The notes under the pieces: model-generated
Seen by the model: only the letters and a program-made list of their open reading frames with translations
Told to the model about the DNA's origin: nothing
Database searches by the model: none
Position numbers and translations under genes: made by a program
NCBI GenBank assembly: GCA_002478745.1
Contig: DLQI01000115.1
Location: forward strand, 1 to 27,160
Length of the DNA: 27,160 bases
Direction: 5' to 3'
Source of the DNA: Rhodobacteraceae bacterium UBA7436
Lineage (GTDB): Bacteria > Pseudomonadota > Alphaproteobacteria > Rhodobacterales > Rhodobacteraceae
Part shown: piece by piece, positions 8,683 to 15,567 of the stretch
Layout of the letters: each line of letters starts with the position of its first letter
How positions within the stretch are numbered: position 1 is the stretch's first letter

Positions 8683-9090
8683 TTGGTGTTAGGGTTTGGT
8701 GTGTTTTTTACAGTGGCTGTATCGCTGTCTGCGTTGCTAACCCTGTATGGACTCTATCAACTTGTCTTTGGTGGGTATCTCGCAAAACCTGCCATCCCAA
8801 AAGCGCAAACAAACACAACGCGCCATGGAATGGAATCAGTCGAATTTTCAACGCCTCCGCCGACGGTGATTCACAATTTCGACCCTAGTGAAGACCTCAT
8901 TGCACTCGTAGCTGTAGACCAATCAGAAACAATAGTGACTGTAGAGGAAGATGGTAAAGACGCTGTGATTTTTATCGGCAATTCCGCGCTGGCATGCGTG
9001 ATTGGGGCGGCTAAAACATTGACGCCAGAGCATGTAACCTTCATCTTTAGTGAAGTTGTCGACATTTTAAATGCCGATACCCAAAGCTAA
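8683..9090 (+). CDS. Small membrane-anchored protein with the RTX-protein C-terminal module
   Basis: No known function is recognised. The 135-residue frame starts at TTG 8683 or GTG 8686; an in-frame TAA at 8665 limits the start, and no Shine-Dalgarno sequence is visible. Residues about 5-30 form a hydrophobic transmembrane segment (FGVFFTVAVSLSALLTLYGL). A short linker follows, then a module (residues about 62-120) that matches the closing module of the preceding RTX protein: VIHNFDPSEDLIAL, a central DGKDAVIFIGNSALACV, and LTPEHVTF against that protein's LTPDHVFL. It has no RTX nonapeptides. It lies 72 bases after the RTX gene and in the same reading frame. It could be a small anchored partner or a decaying duplicate; the intact module and open frame favour a real gene. 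Confidence 0.6.
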   Translation: MVLGFGVFFTVAVSLSALLTLYGLYQLVFGGYLAKPAIPKAQTNTTRHGMESVEFSTPPPTVIHNFDPSEDLIALVAVDQSETIVTVEEDGKDAVIFIGNSALACVIGAAKTLTPEHVTFIFSEVVDILNADTQS

Positions 9091-9147
9091 AAAAACAATA
9101 CCAAACAAGGCAACCACCAATTAGCCACTGCGAACGACACATCTGGT

Positions 9148-9429
9148 ATGATACCCAACGAACAGTGGGATGCCCTTTTGCGCGCGCCAATCATCGACAC
9201 TGAGTGTGCACTTTTCGAAGACCCTGAAACGGCACAGGAACGCATTGTTGTGATTTATAACGCTCGAAATGCGCCACCCGTGGTCACTATCGATGTCAAC
9301 AGCAACCAATCATTGGTGACACTCAAAGCAGATGGCGCACCTTTAGCAGTTATGTCGTGCCATTCTACCGAAGTACCGTCTGCGGAAGACGTTGTGCTTG
9401 TCGCCCGCCACGCTCCTCAAAACGCTTAA
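9148..9429 (+). CDS. Small protein consisting of the RTX-protein C-terminal module
   Basis: No known function is recognised. The 93-residue product from ATG 9148 is essentially one copy of the closing module of the RTX protein: FEDPETAQERIVVIYN corresponds to FDPAEDVLVYQYD, APPVVTIDV to APTPVITFE, and AEDVVLV to TDNVFLM. It has no signal, membrane segment or RTX nonapeptide. The frame stays open upstream to the stop of the previous gene (TAA 9088-9090), so the two share one frame separated by a single stop and 19 sense codons. No Shine-Dalgarno sequence precedes the ATG. Its stop overlaps that of the convergent enoyl-CoA hydratase gene by 3 bases. It may be an independent gene, a piece made by stop read-through, or a remnant. 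Confidence 0.5.
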   Translation: MIPNEQWDALLRAPIIDTECALFEDPETAQERIVVIYNARNAPPVVTIDVNSNQSLVTLKADGAPLAVMSCHSTEVPSAEDVVLVARHAPQNA

Positions 9430-10199
9430 CGGCCCTCAAATTGTGCCGGACGTTTTTCAACAAATGCCATGACACCTTCTTTGAAATCACGCGTGCGGCC
9501 ACAGTCACCTTGTTCCGATGCCTCAAGCGAAAGCTGGTCTTCCAACGTGTTGTCCCATGATCCACGGATCGTGCGTTTTACGGATCCAAATGCAGCGGTT
9601 GGCCCGTTTGCCAAATATGCAGCGCGTGATTTCCAATGATCCACAAATGTATCATCTGAAACGGCCTCCCAGATCATGCCCCAATCGTCCGCTTGGCGGG
9701 CTGTGATCTTGTCCGCAAATAGCGCGGCACCCATTGCTTTGGCTGTCCCCATTGAACGTGGCATCGTGTACGTGCCACCCGCGTCAGGCAATAGGCCGAT
9801 ACGCGCAAATGCTTGCAAAAAGTATGCACTCTCAGTTGCGATCACCACATCAAACGCCAACGCAAGGTTTGCACCCGCGCCTGCTGCTGCACCGTTAACG
9901 GCCGCAATTGTTGGTACAGGGCAATCATAGATCGCCCGAAGCATCGGTTCGTATTCGTCGCGCAGGGTTTGCTCTAGATCAAAGCTGTTGCCTGAATTGT
10001 CACCCAGGTCCTGACCCGAACAAAACGCACGCCCTGCCCCAGTTAAGACAACACAGCGCGCTGTGCGCCCACCCTCTTTGACCGCATGTTGAATTTCTGC
10101 CCGCATCTGGGTCGACATCGCGTTCATCACATCAGGACGATCCAAGGTGATGACGGCAATGTTGTCGTTCAGTTCAAATTTGATCGTCTGGTAATCCAT
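9426..10199 (-). CDS. Enoyl-CoA hydratase/isomerase family protein, PaaG-like
   Basis: This is a crotonase-fold enzyme acting on an acyl-CoA thioester in the cytoplasm. The closest family by sequence is PaaG, the epoxyphenylacetyl-CoA isomerase (oxepin-CoA forming) of phenylacetate breakdown. I chose the ATG at 10199 (MDYQTIKFEL), with AAAGGA about 9 bases upstream; the frame extends further upstream but without family similarity. In the 257 residues, the oxyanion-hole segments are SGQDL (61-65) and NGAAAGAG (102-109). Asp139 in LLPDAGGTY is the position used as acid/base in PaaG-type members. No other paa genes are in the window, so substrate specificity is uncertain. It lies 72 bases after ccmH on the same strand, probably as the tail of that operon. 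Confidence 0.85.
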   Translation of the reverse strand: MDYQTIKFELNDNIAVITLDRPDVMNAMSTQMRAEIQHAVKEGGRTARCVVLTGAGRAFCSGQDLGDNSGNSFDLEQTLRDEYEPMLRAIYDCPVPTIAAVNGAAAGAGANLALAFDVVIATESAYFLQAFARIGLLPDAGGTYTMPRSMGTAKAMGAALFADKITARQADDWGMIWEAVSDDTFVDHWKSRAAYLANGPTAAFGSVKRTIRGSWDNTLEDQLSLEASEQGDCGRTRDFKEGVMAFVEKRPAQFEGR

Positions 10200-10271
10200 G
10201 GCATCTTGTCCTTTTGACTGGCTTAGCCGAAGCATATCAAACGCGTTGCAGTGGGAAAGCAGAACCGCACG

Positions 10272-10736
10272 TCAATCTTTGAAATCATTATCTAATATCT
10301 GAGCCAAGCGCGTCTTTTCCGCATCGCTCAGGCCAGTATCATCCCTGGTAGATCCCGTGGCACGCCCACGCAGGTAAATGATCCCCATTCCACCGGCAAG
10401 CAGTAGCATCAACGGGCCAGACGCCCACAAAAGCAACGTGGAGCCATTCGCACGCGGTTGCAGTAGTACATATTCACCGTAGCGATCAACGATGAAATCC
10501 ACCGCCGCTTCGTCACTGTCCCCAGCAACCAAACGTTCGCGCAACAGAATACGCAAATCACGCGCCAAAGATGCGTGGCTTTCGTCAATGCTTTCGTTCT
10601 GACACACTAGACAGCGCAGCCCCTTGGACAGATCACGCGCACGTGCCTCCAGTGCGGGATCAGCTAAAATCTCGTCTGGCTCAACTGCCCACATTGGCGT
10701 GGCGATCAACATCCAAAGGAAAACAAAACGTTTCAT
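10272..10736 (-). CDS. ccmH: Cytochrome c-type biogenesis protein CcmH (Ccl2)
   Basis: CcmH is a membrane-anchored periplasmic thiol-disulfide protein that reduces the apocytochrome c CxxCH cysteines and works with CcmF at haem ligation. The 154-residue product has a signal peptide (MKRFVFLWMLIATPMWA) and the LRCxxCQN motif with Cys42 and Cys45 (LRCLVCQNESI). A membrane helix lies at about residues 103-123, followed by a short cytoplasmic tail. This is the short form, so CcmI-type TPR functions must come from another gene. Its ATG overlaps the ccmF stop (ATGA, 10733-10736), implying translational coupling. Confidence 0.95.
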   Translation of the reverse strand: MKRFVFLWMLIATPMWAVEPDEILADPALEARARDLSKGLRCLVCQNESIDESHASLARDLRILLRERLVAGDSDEAAVDFIVDRYGEYVLLQPRANGSTLLLWASGPLMLLLAGGMGIIYLRGRATGSTRDDTGLSDAEKTRLAQILDNDFKD

Positions 10737-12700
10737 TCTGCTGGCACCGCTTTGGCGTTTGTTTTACGCGCCCCTGCGGCCACGCGGAAACGCCGATCTG
10801 AGAGGCTAAAGCACCCACCAAGTGCCATGAACGCACATCCAATCCAAATCCAGTTGGTCAATGGTTTCACATAGGTCCGCACAGCCCAACCGCCTGCATC
10901 CTGCTCATCCCCGATCACAACATAGACGTCACGGGCCAAATTATAGTCGATGGCTGCCTCTGTCGTTGGCATCTGGGCCACAGGATAAATCCGCTTTTCG
11001 GGACGCATCTCTGACAAAACACGCCCATCTTTGGACAATGTGATATCCGCGATCGTTGCCAAATAGTTCGGCCCCTCAGAATCCGCGACCCCATTCAGCG
11101 TGATCGTATAGGCCCCTACATCATAGGGCTGGCCGATTTGGGCCACACGAATATCCTCGTACTGCCAAGACGTAATGCCTGCGACGCCCAGCATGGTAAT
11201 CCCAAGACCGGAATGCGACAGCATCTTGCCCCAATCTGCACGTGGCAAACGCAACAAACGGCCCCAACGACCACCCCCGCGCCCGGTACGCGATGCCAGA
11301 TCGATGATGGCGCCCATGACAACCCACGCAGCTAAGAAAACGCCAATCGGTCCCAATATGGATCGACCTGTCTGCATAACCCAAACCAATCCCGCAATCG
11401 CAAGCGCCAGAACAAACGCATAACGCAGCGGATAAAACGCGCGCTTAATCTCGGCGCGCTTCCACGGCATCATCGCGCCCACTGGCAAAACCAATCCCAG
11501 AACCAACATAAACGGCGTGAAGGCCATGTTGAAGAACGGTGGGCCCACCGACAATTTGCGGTCAAAGAACATCTCAGCCACCAAGGGCCACATCGTGCCG
11601 ACGAAAACCACGAAACAGCTGACGGCAAGAAGGATGTTGTTTGTCAGCAATGCGCTTTCACGGCTGACCAATCCAAAGACGCCCTTTGCTTCCATCGTGC
11701 CCGCACGCAGCGCAAACAGGATCAACGCACCGCCAGTGAAAAAGCCAAGGATCATTAGGATGAACACACCCCGCTCGGGGTCATTGGCAAAGGCGTGCAC
11801 AGAAGTCAGCAAACCCGAACGCACGATAAACGTGCCAATCAATGAAAAGCCAAAGGCCAAGATCGCCAGCAAAATTGTCCAAGATTTCAAGCTTTCACGC
11901 TTTTCGACCACAATGGCAGAATGCAGCAAAGCAGCAGACAGCAACCACGGCATAAAGGATGCGTTTTCTACAGGATCCCAGAACCAGAACCCACCCCAGC
12001 CAAGTTCATAATAGGCCCACCATGACCCAAGCGCGATGCCGATGGTCAGGAAAATCCACGCCGCAAGCGTCCACGGACGGACCCAACGTCCCCACGCCGC
12101 ATCCACACGCCCCTCGATCAATGCAGCAACGGCAAAGCTGAATGCCATGCTTAGACCCACATAGCCCAAGTACAAAAATGGCGGGTGAAACGCCAAACCA
12201 GGGTCCTGCAACAAAGGGTTCAAATCCTGCCCATCAAAGGGTGGAACGGCAAGACGCGTAAACGGGTTTGAGGTAAACAGAATAAACGCAAAAAATGCGA
12301 CGCCAATCGCGCCTTGAACTGACAAGACGCGAGCCCGCAAGCTGGGTGGCAGATTGGTTCCAAACCACGCAGCCGTAGCGCCGAACAGGGATACAATCAG
12401 GACCCACAGCAACATTGACCCCTCATGGTTACCCCATGTGCCACTGATTTTATACAGCATTGGTTTGGCAGAGTGGCTGTTCTGAACAACCAGCAACAGA
12501 CTGAAATCAGACGATATAAACGCCCACATCAATGCCCCGAATGCAAAGGCCGTTAACATGAATTGGGCCGACGCGGCAGGTTCTGCAACGGCCATCCATG
12601 ACCGCCAACCCTTGTGGGCGCCGACCAATGGAACAAAGGTCTGAACGATCGCAACCATAAAGGCTAAAATCAGGGCAAAGTGTCCAAGTTCGGTGATCAT
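10733..12700 (-). CDS. ccmF: Haem lyase subunit CcmF (Ccl1)
   Basis: CcmF is the polytopic inner-membrane haem-handling core of the system I cytochrome c synthetase. I chose the ATG at 12700 (MITELGHFALILAFM) because it matches the family's usual N-terminus and gives 655 residues, the normal length. The frame is open for 66 more codons upstream without similarity. The periplasmic tryptophan-rich WWD motif (WGGFWFWDPVEN) lies at residues 235-246. Histidines in conserved contexts include His173 (FHPPFLYLGY) and His261. Roughly 14-15 hydrophobic segments and a large periplasmic domain before the last helix are visible. A promoter-like sequence lies just upstream (12731-12759), and ccmH overlaps the stop. 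Confidence 0.96.
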   Translation of the reverse strand: MITELGHFALILAFMVAIVQTFVPLVGAHKGWRSWMAVAEPAASAQFMLTAFAFGALMWAFISSDFSLLLVVQNSHSAKPMLYKISGTWGNHEGSMLLWVLIVSLFGATAAWFGTNLPPSLRARVLSVQGAIGVAFFAFILFTSNPFTRLAVPPFDGQDLNPLLQDPGLAFHPPFLYLGYVGLSMAFSFAVAALIEGRVDAAWGRWVRPWTLAAWIFLTIGIALGSWWAYYELGWGGFWFWDPVENASFMPWLLSAALLHSAIVVEKRESLKSWTILLAILAFGFSLIGTFIVRSGLLTSVHAFANDPERGVFILMILGFFTGGALILFALRAGTMEAKGVFGLVSRESALLTNNILLAVSCFVVFVGTMWPLVAEMFFDRKLSVGPPFFNMAFTPFMLVLGLVLPVGAMMPWKRAEIKRAFYPLRYAFVLALAIAGLVWVMQTGRSILGPIGVFLAAWVVMGAIIDLASRTGRGGGRWGRLLRLPRADWGKMLSHSGLGITMLGVAGITSWQYEDIRVAQIGQPYDVGAYTITLNGVADSEGPNYLATIADITLSKDGRVLSEMRPEKRIYPVAQMPTTEAAIDYNLARDVYVVIGDEQDAGGWAVRTYVKPLTNWIWIGCAFMALGGCFSLSDRRFRVAAGARKTNAKAVPAE

Positions 12701-12730
12701 CAATGGCATCCATTTTGAAAAGCTATGCCA

Positions 12731-12759
12731 ACTATAGGCCTTGCCCCAAACCACGCCAA
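12731..12759 (-). promoter_or_regulatory. Candidate internal promoter for ccmF-ccmH
   Basis: On the minus strand, TTGGCG (12759-12754), exactly 17 bases, then TATAGT (12736-12731) match sigma-70 at 4/6 and 5/6. Transcription would start near 12724, about 24 bases before the ccmF ATG. It sits in the 97-base gap after the holin gene and could make ccmF-ccmH independent of the muramidase-holin pair. Confidence 0.5.
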
Positions 12760-12797
12760 TGATATTCGCGCACAACTGCGGTTCACATTGTCGCGGG

Positions 12798-13373
12798 TCA
12801 ATGGTTGCGTTTGCGCCATGCCTCAAGTGCCGCATTGGCATCTGGTGCAATTGAGGCCAAAGACATGCGCACATCTGAGCCACTGTCGGCCACACCAACG
12901 CTTTCTGCGCGTAGCTCTTTCAATGCTTTGATATTGTGCATCACTTGGGGGACATGCGCCATAGTTCCCACAATTTCACGCTGAAACTTCTGGCTTTTCA
13001 CCTGATGCCGTGCCCCAAAATAGAATGAGACGATAACTCCCAACAACCACCACATCGGTTCAGGTACCAGTGCAATCCCTTGCATTCGCTGCGAAAACCA
13101 CAAGGGATCGATCATGGCCGCCACGAACAATCCAAGTGTCCCAAGGGCAAATGCAGGACGCGGCAAGCGGTTCACCCCATCCATAAAGCAATCAAACCAA
13201 CCCGGGCGAGGGATCGCAAACTCCTGACCATATTCACGCATGGCCTGCATTTGAACCTGCGCGCCGCGCTGTGATCCTGCCTCGGCGTTCTCACGAAAGA
13301 CTTCTACAGTGTCGCGGACCATGTTGCCGCCACCGCCAAACATCAACTGAAACATTCGTTCGATCATGCCCAT
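12798..13373 (-). CDS. Holin family protein (GTA-type, three-helix class)
   Basis: This is a predicted inner-membrane holin that lets a muramidase reach the cell wall. The 191-residue product resembles the GTA_holin_3TM class found next to GH108 muramidases in Rhodobacteraceae. The first 60 residues are amphipathic (MFQLMFGGGGNMVRDTVEVFREN). Hydrophobic segments follow at about 74-93 (FALGTLGLFVAAMIDPLWF) and 106-122 (PMWWLLGVIVSFYFGARHQ), then a charged cytoplasmic-type tail. The ATG at 13373 has GAGGG 7 bases upstream and overlaps the muramidase end by 10 bases; an ATG at 13367 would give an ATGA overlap. Coupling to the muramidase gene supports the lysis-pair reading. The family call is from recall, not a search. 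Confidence 0.8.
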   Translation of the reverse strand: MGMIERMFQLMFGGGGNMVRDTVEVFRENAEAGSQRGAQVQMQAMREYGQEFAIPRPGWFDCFMDGVNRLPRPAFALGTLGLFVAAMIDPLWFSQRMQGIALVPEPMWWLLGVIVSFYFGARHQVKSQKFQREIVGTMAHVPQVMHNIKALKELRAESVGVADSGSDVRMSLASIAPDANAALEAWRKRNH

Positions 13374-13975
13374 GACGCGACCCTCTTTTTAAACTGTGAC
13401 TGTGAAAGATGGTATTTGGGCGCGATGAACTCTTCGGCGCGCCGGATCCACCCGCCCTTTTTACCTGCACGCGTACGCGCGTATTTACGGCTGGCAGGAC
13501 GGCGATCCGCAAGGCGCAGGTAATAATTGCGCCGCGCAATGCCATATGCGTCGATCAAATAGCCACCCGCAGTTTCGAACGCGGCCTGCACCGCGGCAAT
13601 GGATTGAGGGCCAAGGGCGCCATCAACAACAACTTCAATCCCCATATCAATTAGCAAGCGTTGGAGTATGCGAACCGCGTTGCTGCCTGCGTTCACATAC
13701 ATATCAAAGGCTGTCGCCTGCAAAGGCTGCGGTAATCGCAAGATCAGCGGCCCCTCAAAATAATGTTTGATGAAAATATCGACGGCTTGTGCACGGCTCA
13801 GCATCTGCACATCGTGTCTGTCCACATCCCCGTCATGATCAAGATCCAAACCAAGACGCCGCATGGTGTGAATGGTCACGCCAAAATTGGTGGCCCCACC
13901 CGGATCGTCAGGGTCATTCACATAGCCGCCTTCGCGGTCCACAATCTGTTGGGCAATCTGTCGTACCGTTTGCAT
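13364..13975 (-). CDS. Holin-associated N-acetylmuramidase, glycoside hydrolase 108
   Basis: This is a predicted peptidoglycan-cleaving endolysin. The ATG at 13975 has AAGGA 7 bases upstream; a GTG directly before it is less likely. The 203 residues begin with the GH108 catalytic block, with the likely catalytic Glu15 in REGGYVNDPDDPGGATNFGVT. A C-terminal peptidoglycan-binding-3-type domain follows (about 113-175, starting near VVVDGALGPQSIAAVQ). Between helices lies DLDHDGDVDRHD (44-55), a 12-residue EF-hand/dockerin-like calcium loop. There is no signal peptide, so release must depend on a holin, and one follows with overlapping codons. The gene sits between ccmE and ccmF. In Rhodobacter capsulatus a similar endolysin-holin pair, outside the main cluster, releases gene transfer agents. 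Confidence 0.88.
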   Translation of the reverse strand: MQTVRQIAQQIVDREGGYVNDPDDPGGATNFGVTIHTMRRLGLDLDHDGDVDRHDVQMLSRAQAVDIFIKHYFEGPLILRLPQPLQATAFDMYVNAGSNAVRILQRLLIDMGIEVVVDGALGPQSIAAVQAAFETAGGYLIDAYGIARRNYYLRLADRRPASRKYARTRAGKKGGWIRRAEEFIAPKYHLSQSQFKKRVASWA

Positions 13976-14050
13976 CACCTTATCCTTTGGCCATTTCTGA
14001 CCAGGTGAAGATGATTAAATCAGGTTAATTTCCGGTAGCTGCAGCGTACG

Positions 14051-14497
14051 TTAGCTGCCTTCAGGCTCAACATAGACGCCCTGTGCCTTGAGGGCGTCTA
14101 TAACCTCCGTTGGCATATAGTTCTCGTCATGTTTTGCAAGTATTTCAGTAGCTTCAAAGACACCGTTGATCAAACGACCGGTACCCACCATGCCCTGATT
14201 TTCCTCAAACAGGTCGGGCAAAACACCCGAATAGATAGCAGGAATAGACGCACCACCATCCGTCACGACGAACTGAATTGTCTCGCCCTGACCACGCACA
14301 AGGCTGCCAACCTCGACCAACCCACCGATGCGAAACACCTCGGATGAGCTGGGCGGGTCTTCGACCACTTGAGTCGGAGAGCGAAAGAAATTGATGCCAT
14401 CGCGCAAGGCATAGCCAATCAAAACAGTCGAAAGGACCAAGGCAACAGCCATGATCGCAATCACTTGAATACGGCGTTGTTTCTTAAGCGATTTCAT
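14051..14497 (-). CDS. ccmE: Cytochrome c maturation haem chaperone CcmE
   Basis: CcmE is a membrane-anchored periplasmic chaperone that binds haem covalently and hands it to CcmF. The 148-residue product has an N-terminal anchor (about residues 10-30, IQVIAIMAVALVLSTVLIGYAL) and an OB-fold domain. The haem-binding motif is present with His123 and Tyr127 in AKHDENYMP, which is the HxxxY type. It starts 16 bases after argC with TTAGGA before the ATG, so it is probably in one operon with argC. The muramidase-holin pair separates it from ccmF. Confidence 0.96.
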   Translation of the reverse strand: MKSLKKQRRIQVIAIMAVALVLSTVLIGYALRDGINFFRSPTQVVEDPPSSSEVFRIGGLVEVGSLVRGQGETIQFVVTDGGASIPAIYSGVLPDLFEENQGMVGTGRLINGVFEATEILAKHDENYMPTEVIDALKAQGVYVEPEGS

Positions 14498-14513
14498 TAC
14501 AATTCCTAAGGTA

Positions 14514-15542
14514 TCAGGGGAACAACGGGGCCATCATCAGCCCTGTTGTCTCTGGGATACCTAGCATCAGATTGGCATTTTGCAACGCCTGCCCACTGCT
14601 TCCCTTGGTCAAATTATCGAGTGCTCCGATCACAATCGCGCGTCCTTCGATCCGATCAGCAACCACACCGATGTGGCAAAAGTTTGAGCCCCGAATATGA
14701 CGCGTGCTTGGGGTTTCACCCATTGGCAACACTTCGATGAACGGTTCATCCGCGTAAGCCGCAACCATCGTGTCATAGATCACTTGCGCATCGCCCTTAA
14801 CATAGGTCGTCGCCAGAATGCCGCGGTTTGCAGGAACAAGATGAGGGGTGAATTGGATTTTCACATCACGCCCTGCCAAGGCGCTGAATTCTTGATCAAA
14901 TTCACCCAAATGGCGGTGCGTACTGCCAACGGCGTAGGCGTGATAGCCCTCTGACAACTCAGCGTGCAAAAGGTTTTCTTTCAACGCGCGACCTGCGCCA
15001 GACACCGCACATTTAAGGTCCAGAATGATCTCGTCCAGATCAATAACCCCTGCAGCAATCAGCGGGCGCAGCACGAATTGGCCCGTCGCCGCATTGCAGC
15101 CGGTTCCAGCTACCAAACGCGCCGTCTTAATCTCTTCACGGTAAAATTCGCTTAGGCCGTAAACCGCCTCGCCCTGCATCTCAACAGCGCCGTGTGGATT
15201 GCCATACCACGCCGCGTAGGCTTCAGGATCACGCAGACGGAAGTCAGCGCTAAGATCAACGATCTTAAGGGATTTCGGCAGGTCACGAATGACCTCTTGA
15301 CTGGTTTTATGCGGCAATGCGCAAAAACACAGATCAATGCCAGACCAATCAATCTCATCGAACTTAACCATGTCCGGAAGGTCCAGATGACGCAGATGTG
15401 GAAAGACGGAAGCAAGGGTTTTTCCAGCTTTAGAATATGCCCCTAACGCCTTGATTTCCATAGAAGGATGCTCAGAAATTAGGCGGATAAGCTCGGCACC
15501 CGTGTAGCCACTGGCACCCAAAATTGCGATAGAATAAGTCAT
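14514..15542 (-). CDS. argC: N-acetyl-gamma-glutamyl-phosphate reductase
   Basis: ArgC reduces N-acetylglutamyl phosphate to the semialdehyde with NADPH, the third step of arginine synthesis, in the cytoplasm. I chose the ATG at 15542 (MTYSIAILGASGYTGAELIRL) because it begins directly at the Rossmann fold; the longer frame overlaps the murI end without similarity. The 342 residues are the standard length. The NADP-binding GASGYTG (9-15) and the catalytic Cys149 in AGTGCNAATGQ are present. The Shine-Dalgarno is weak (GAGA). It lies 25 bases after murI and 16 before ccmE. Confidence 0.97.
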   Translation of the reverse strand: MTYSIAILGASGYTGAELIRLISEHPSMEIKALGAYSKAGKTLASVFPHLRHLDLPDMVKFDEIDWSGIDLCFCALPHKTSQEVIRDLPKSLKIVDLSADFRLRDPEAYAAWYGNPHGAVEMQGEAVYGLSEFYREEIKTARLVAGTGCNAATGQFVLRPLIAAGVIDLDEIILDLKCAVSGAGRALKENLLHAELSEGYHAYAVGSTHRHLGEFDQEFSALAGRDVKIQFTPHLVPANRGILATTYVKGDAQVIYDTMVAAYADEPFIEVLPMGETPSTRHIRGSNFCHIGVVADRIEGRAIVIGALDNLTKGSSGQALQNANLMLGIPETTGLMMAPLFP

Positions 15543-15567
15543 GTTTTTCTCGATATATTGGTAAAGA

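Noticed and set aside
12701..12898. In-frame upstream extension of ccmF by 66 codons
   Set aside because: It overlaps the holin 3' end, has no CcmF similarity, and the ATG at 12700 gives the standard 655-residue protein.
14041..14058. GCAGC-N8-GCTGC hairpin at the ccmE stop as a terminator
   Set aside because: It is a 5-bp stem with the stop codon in its loop and no T run; at most it is an RNA processing or pausing site.
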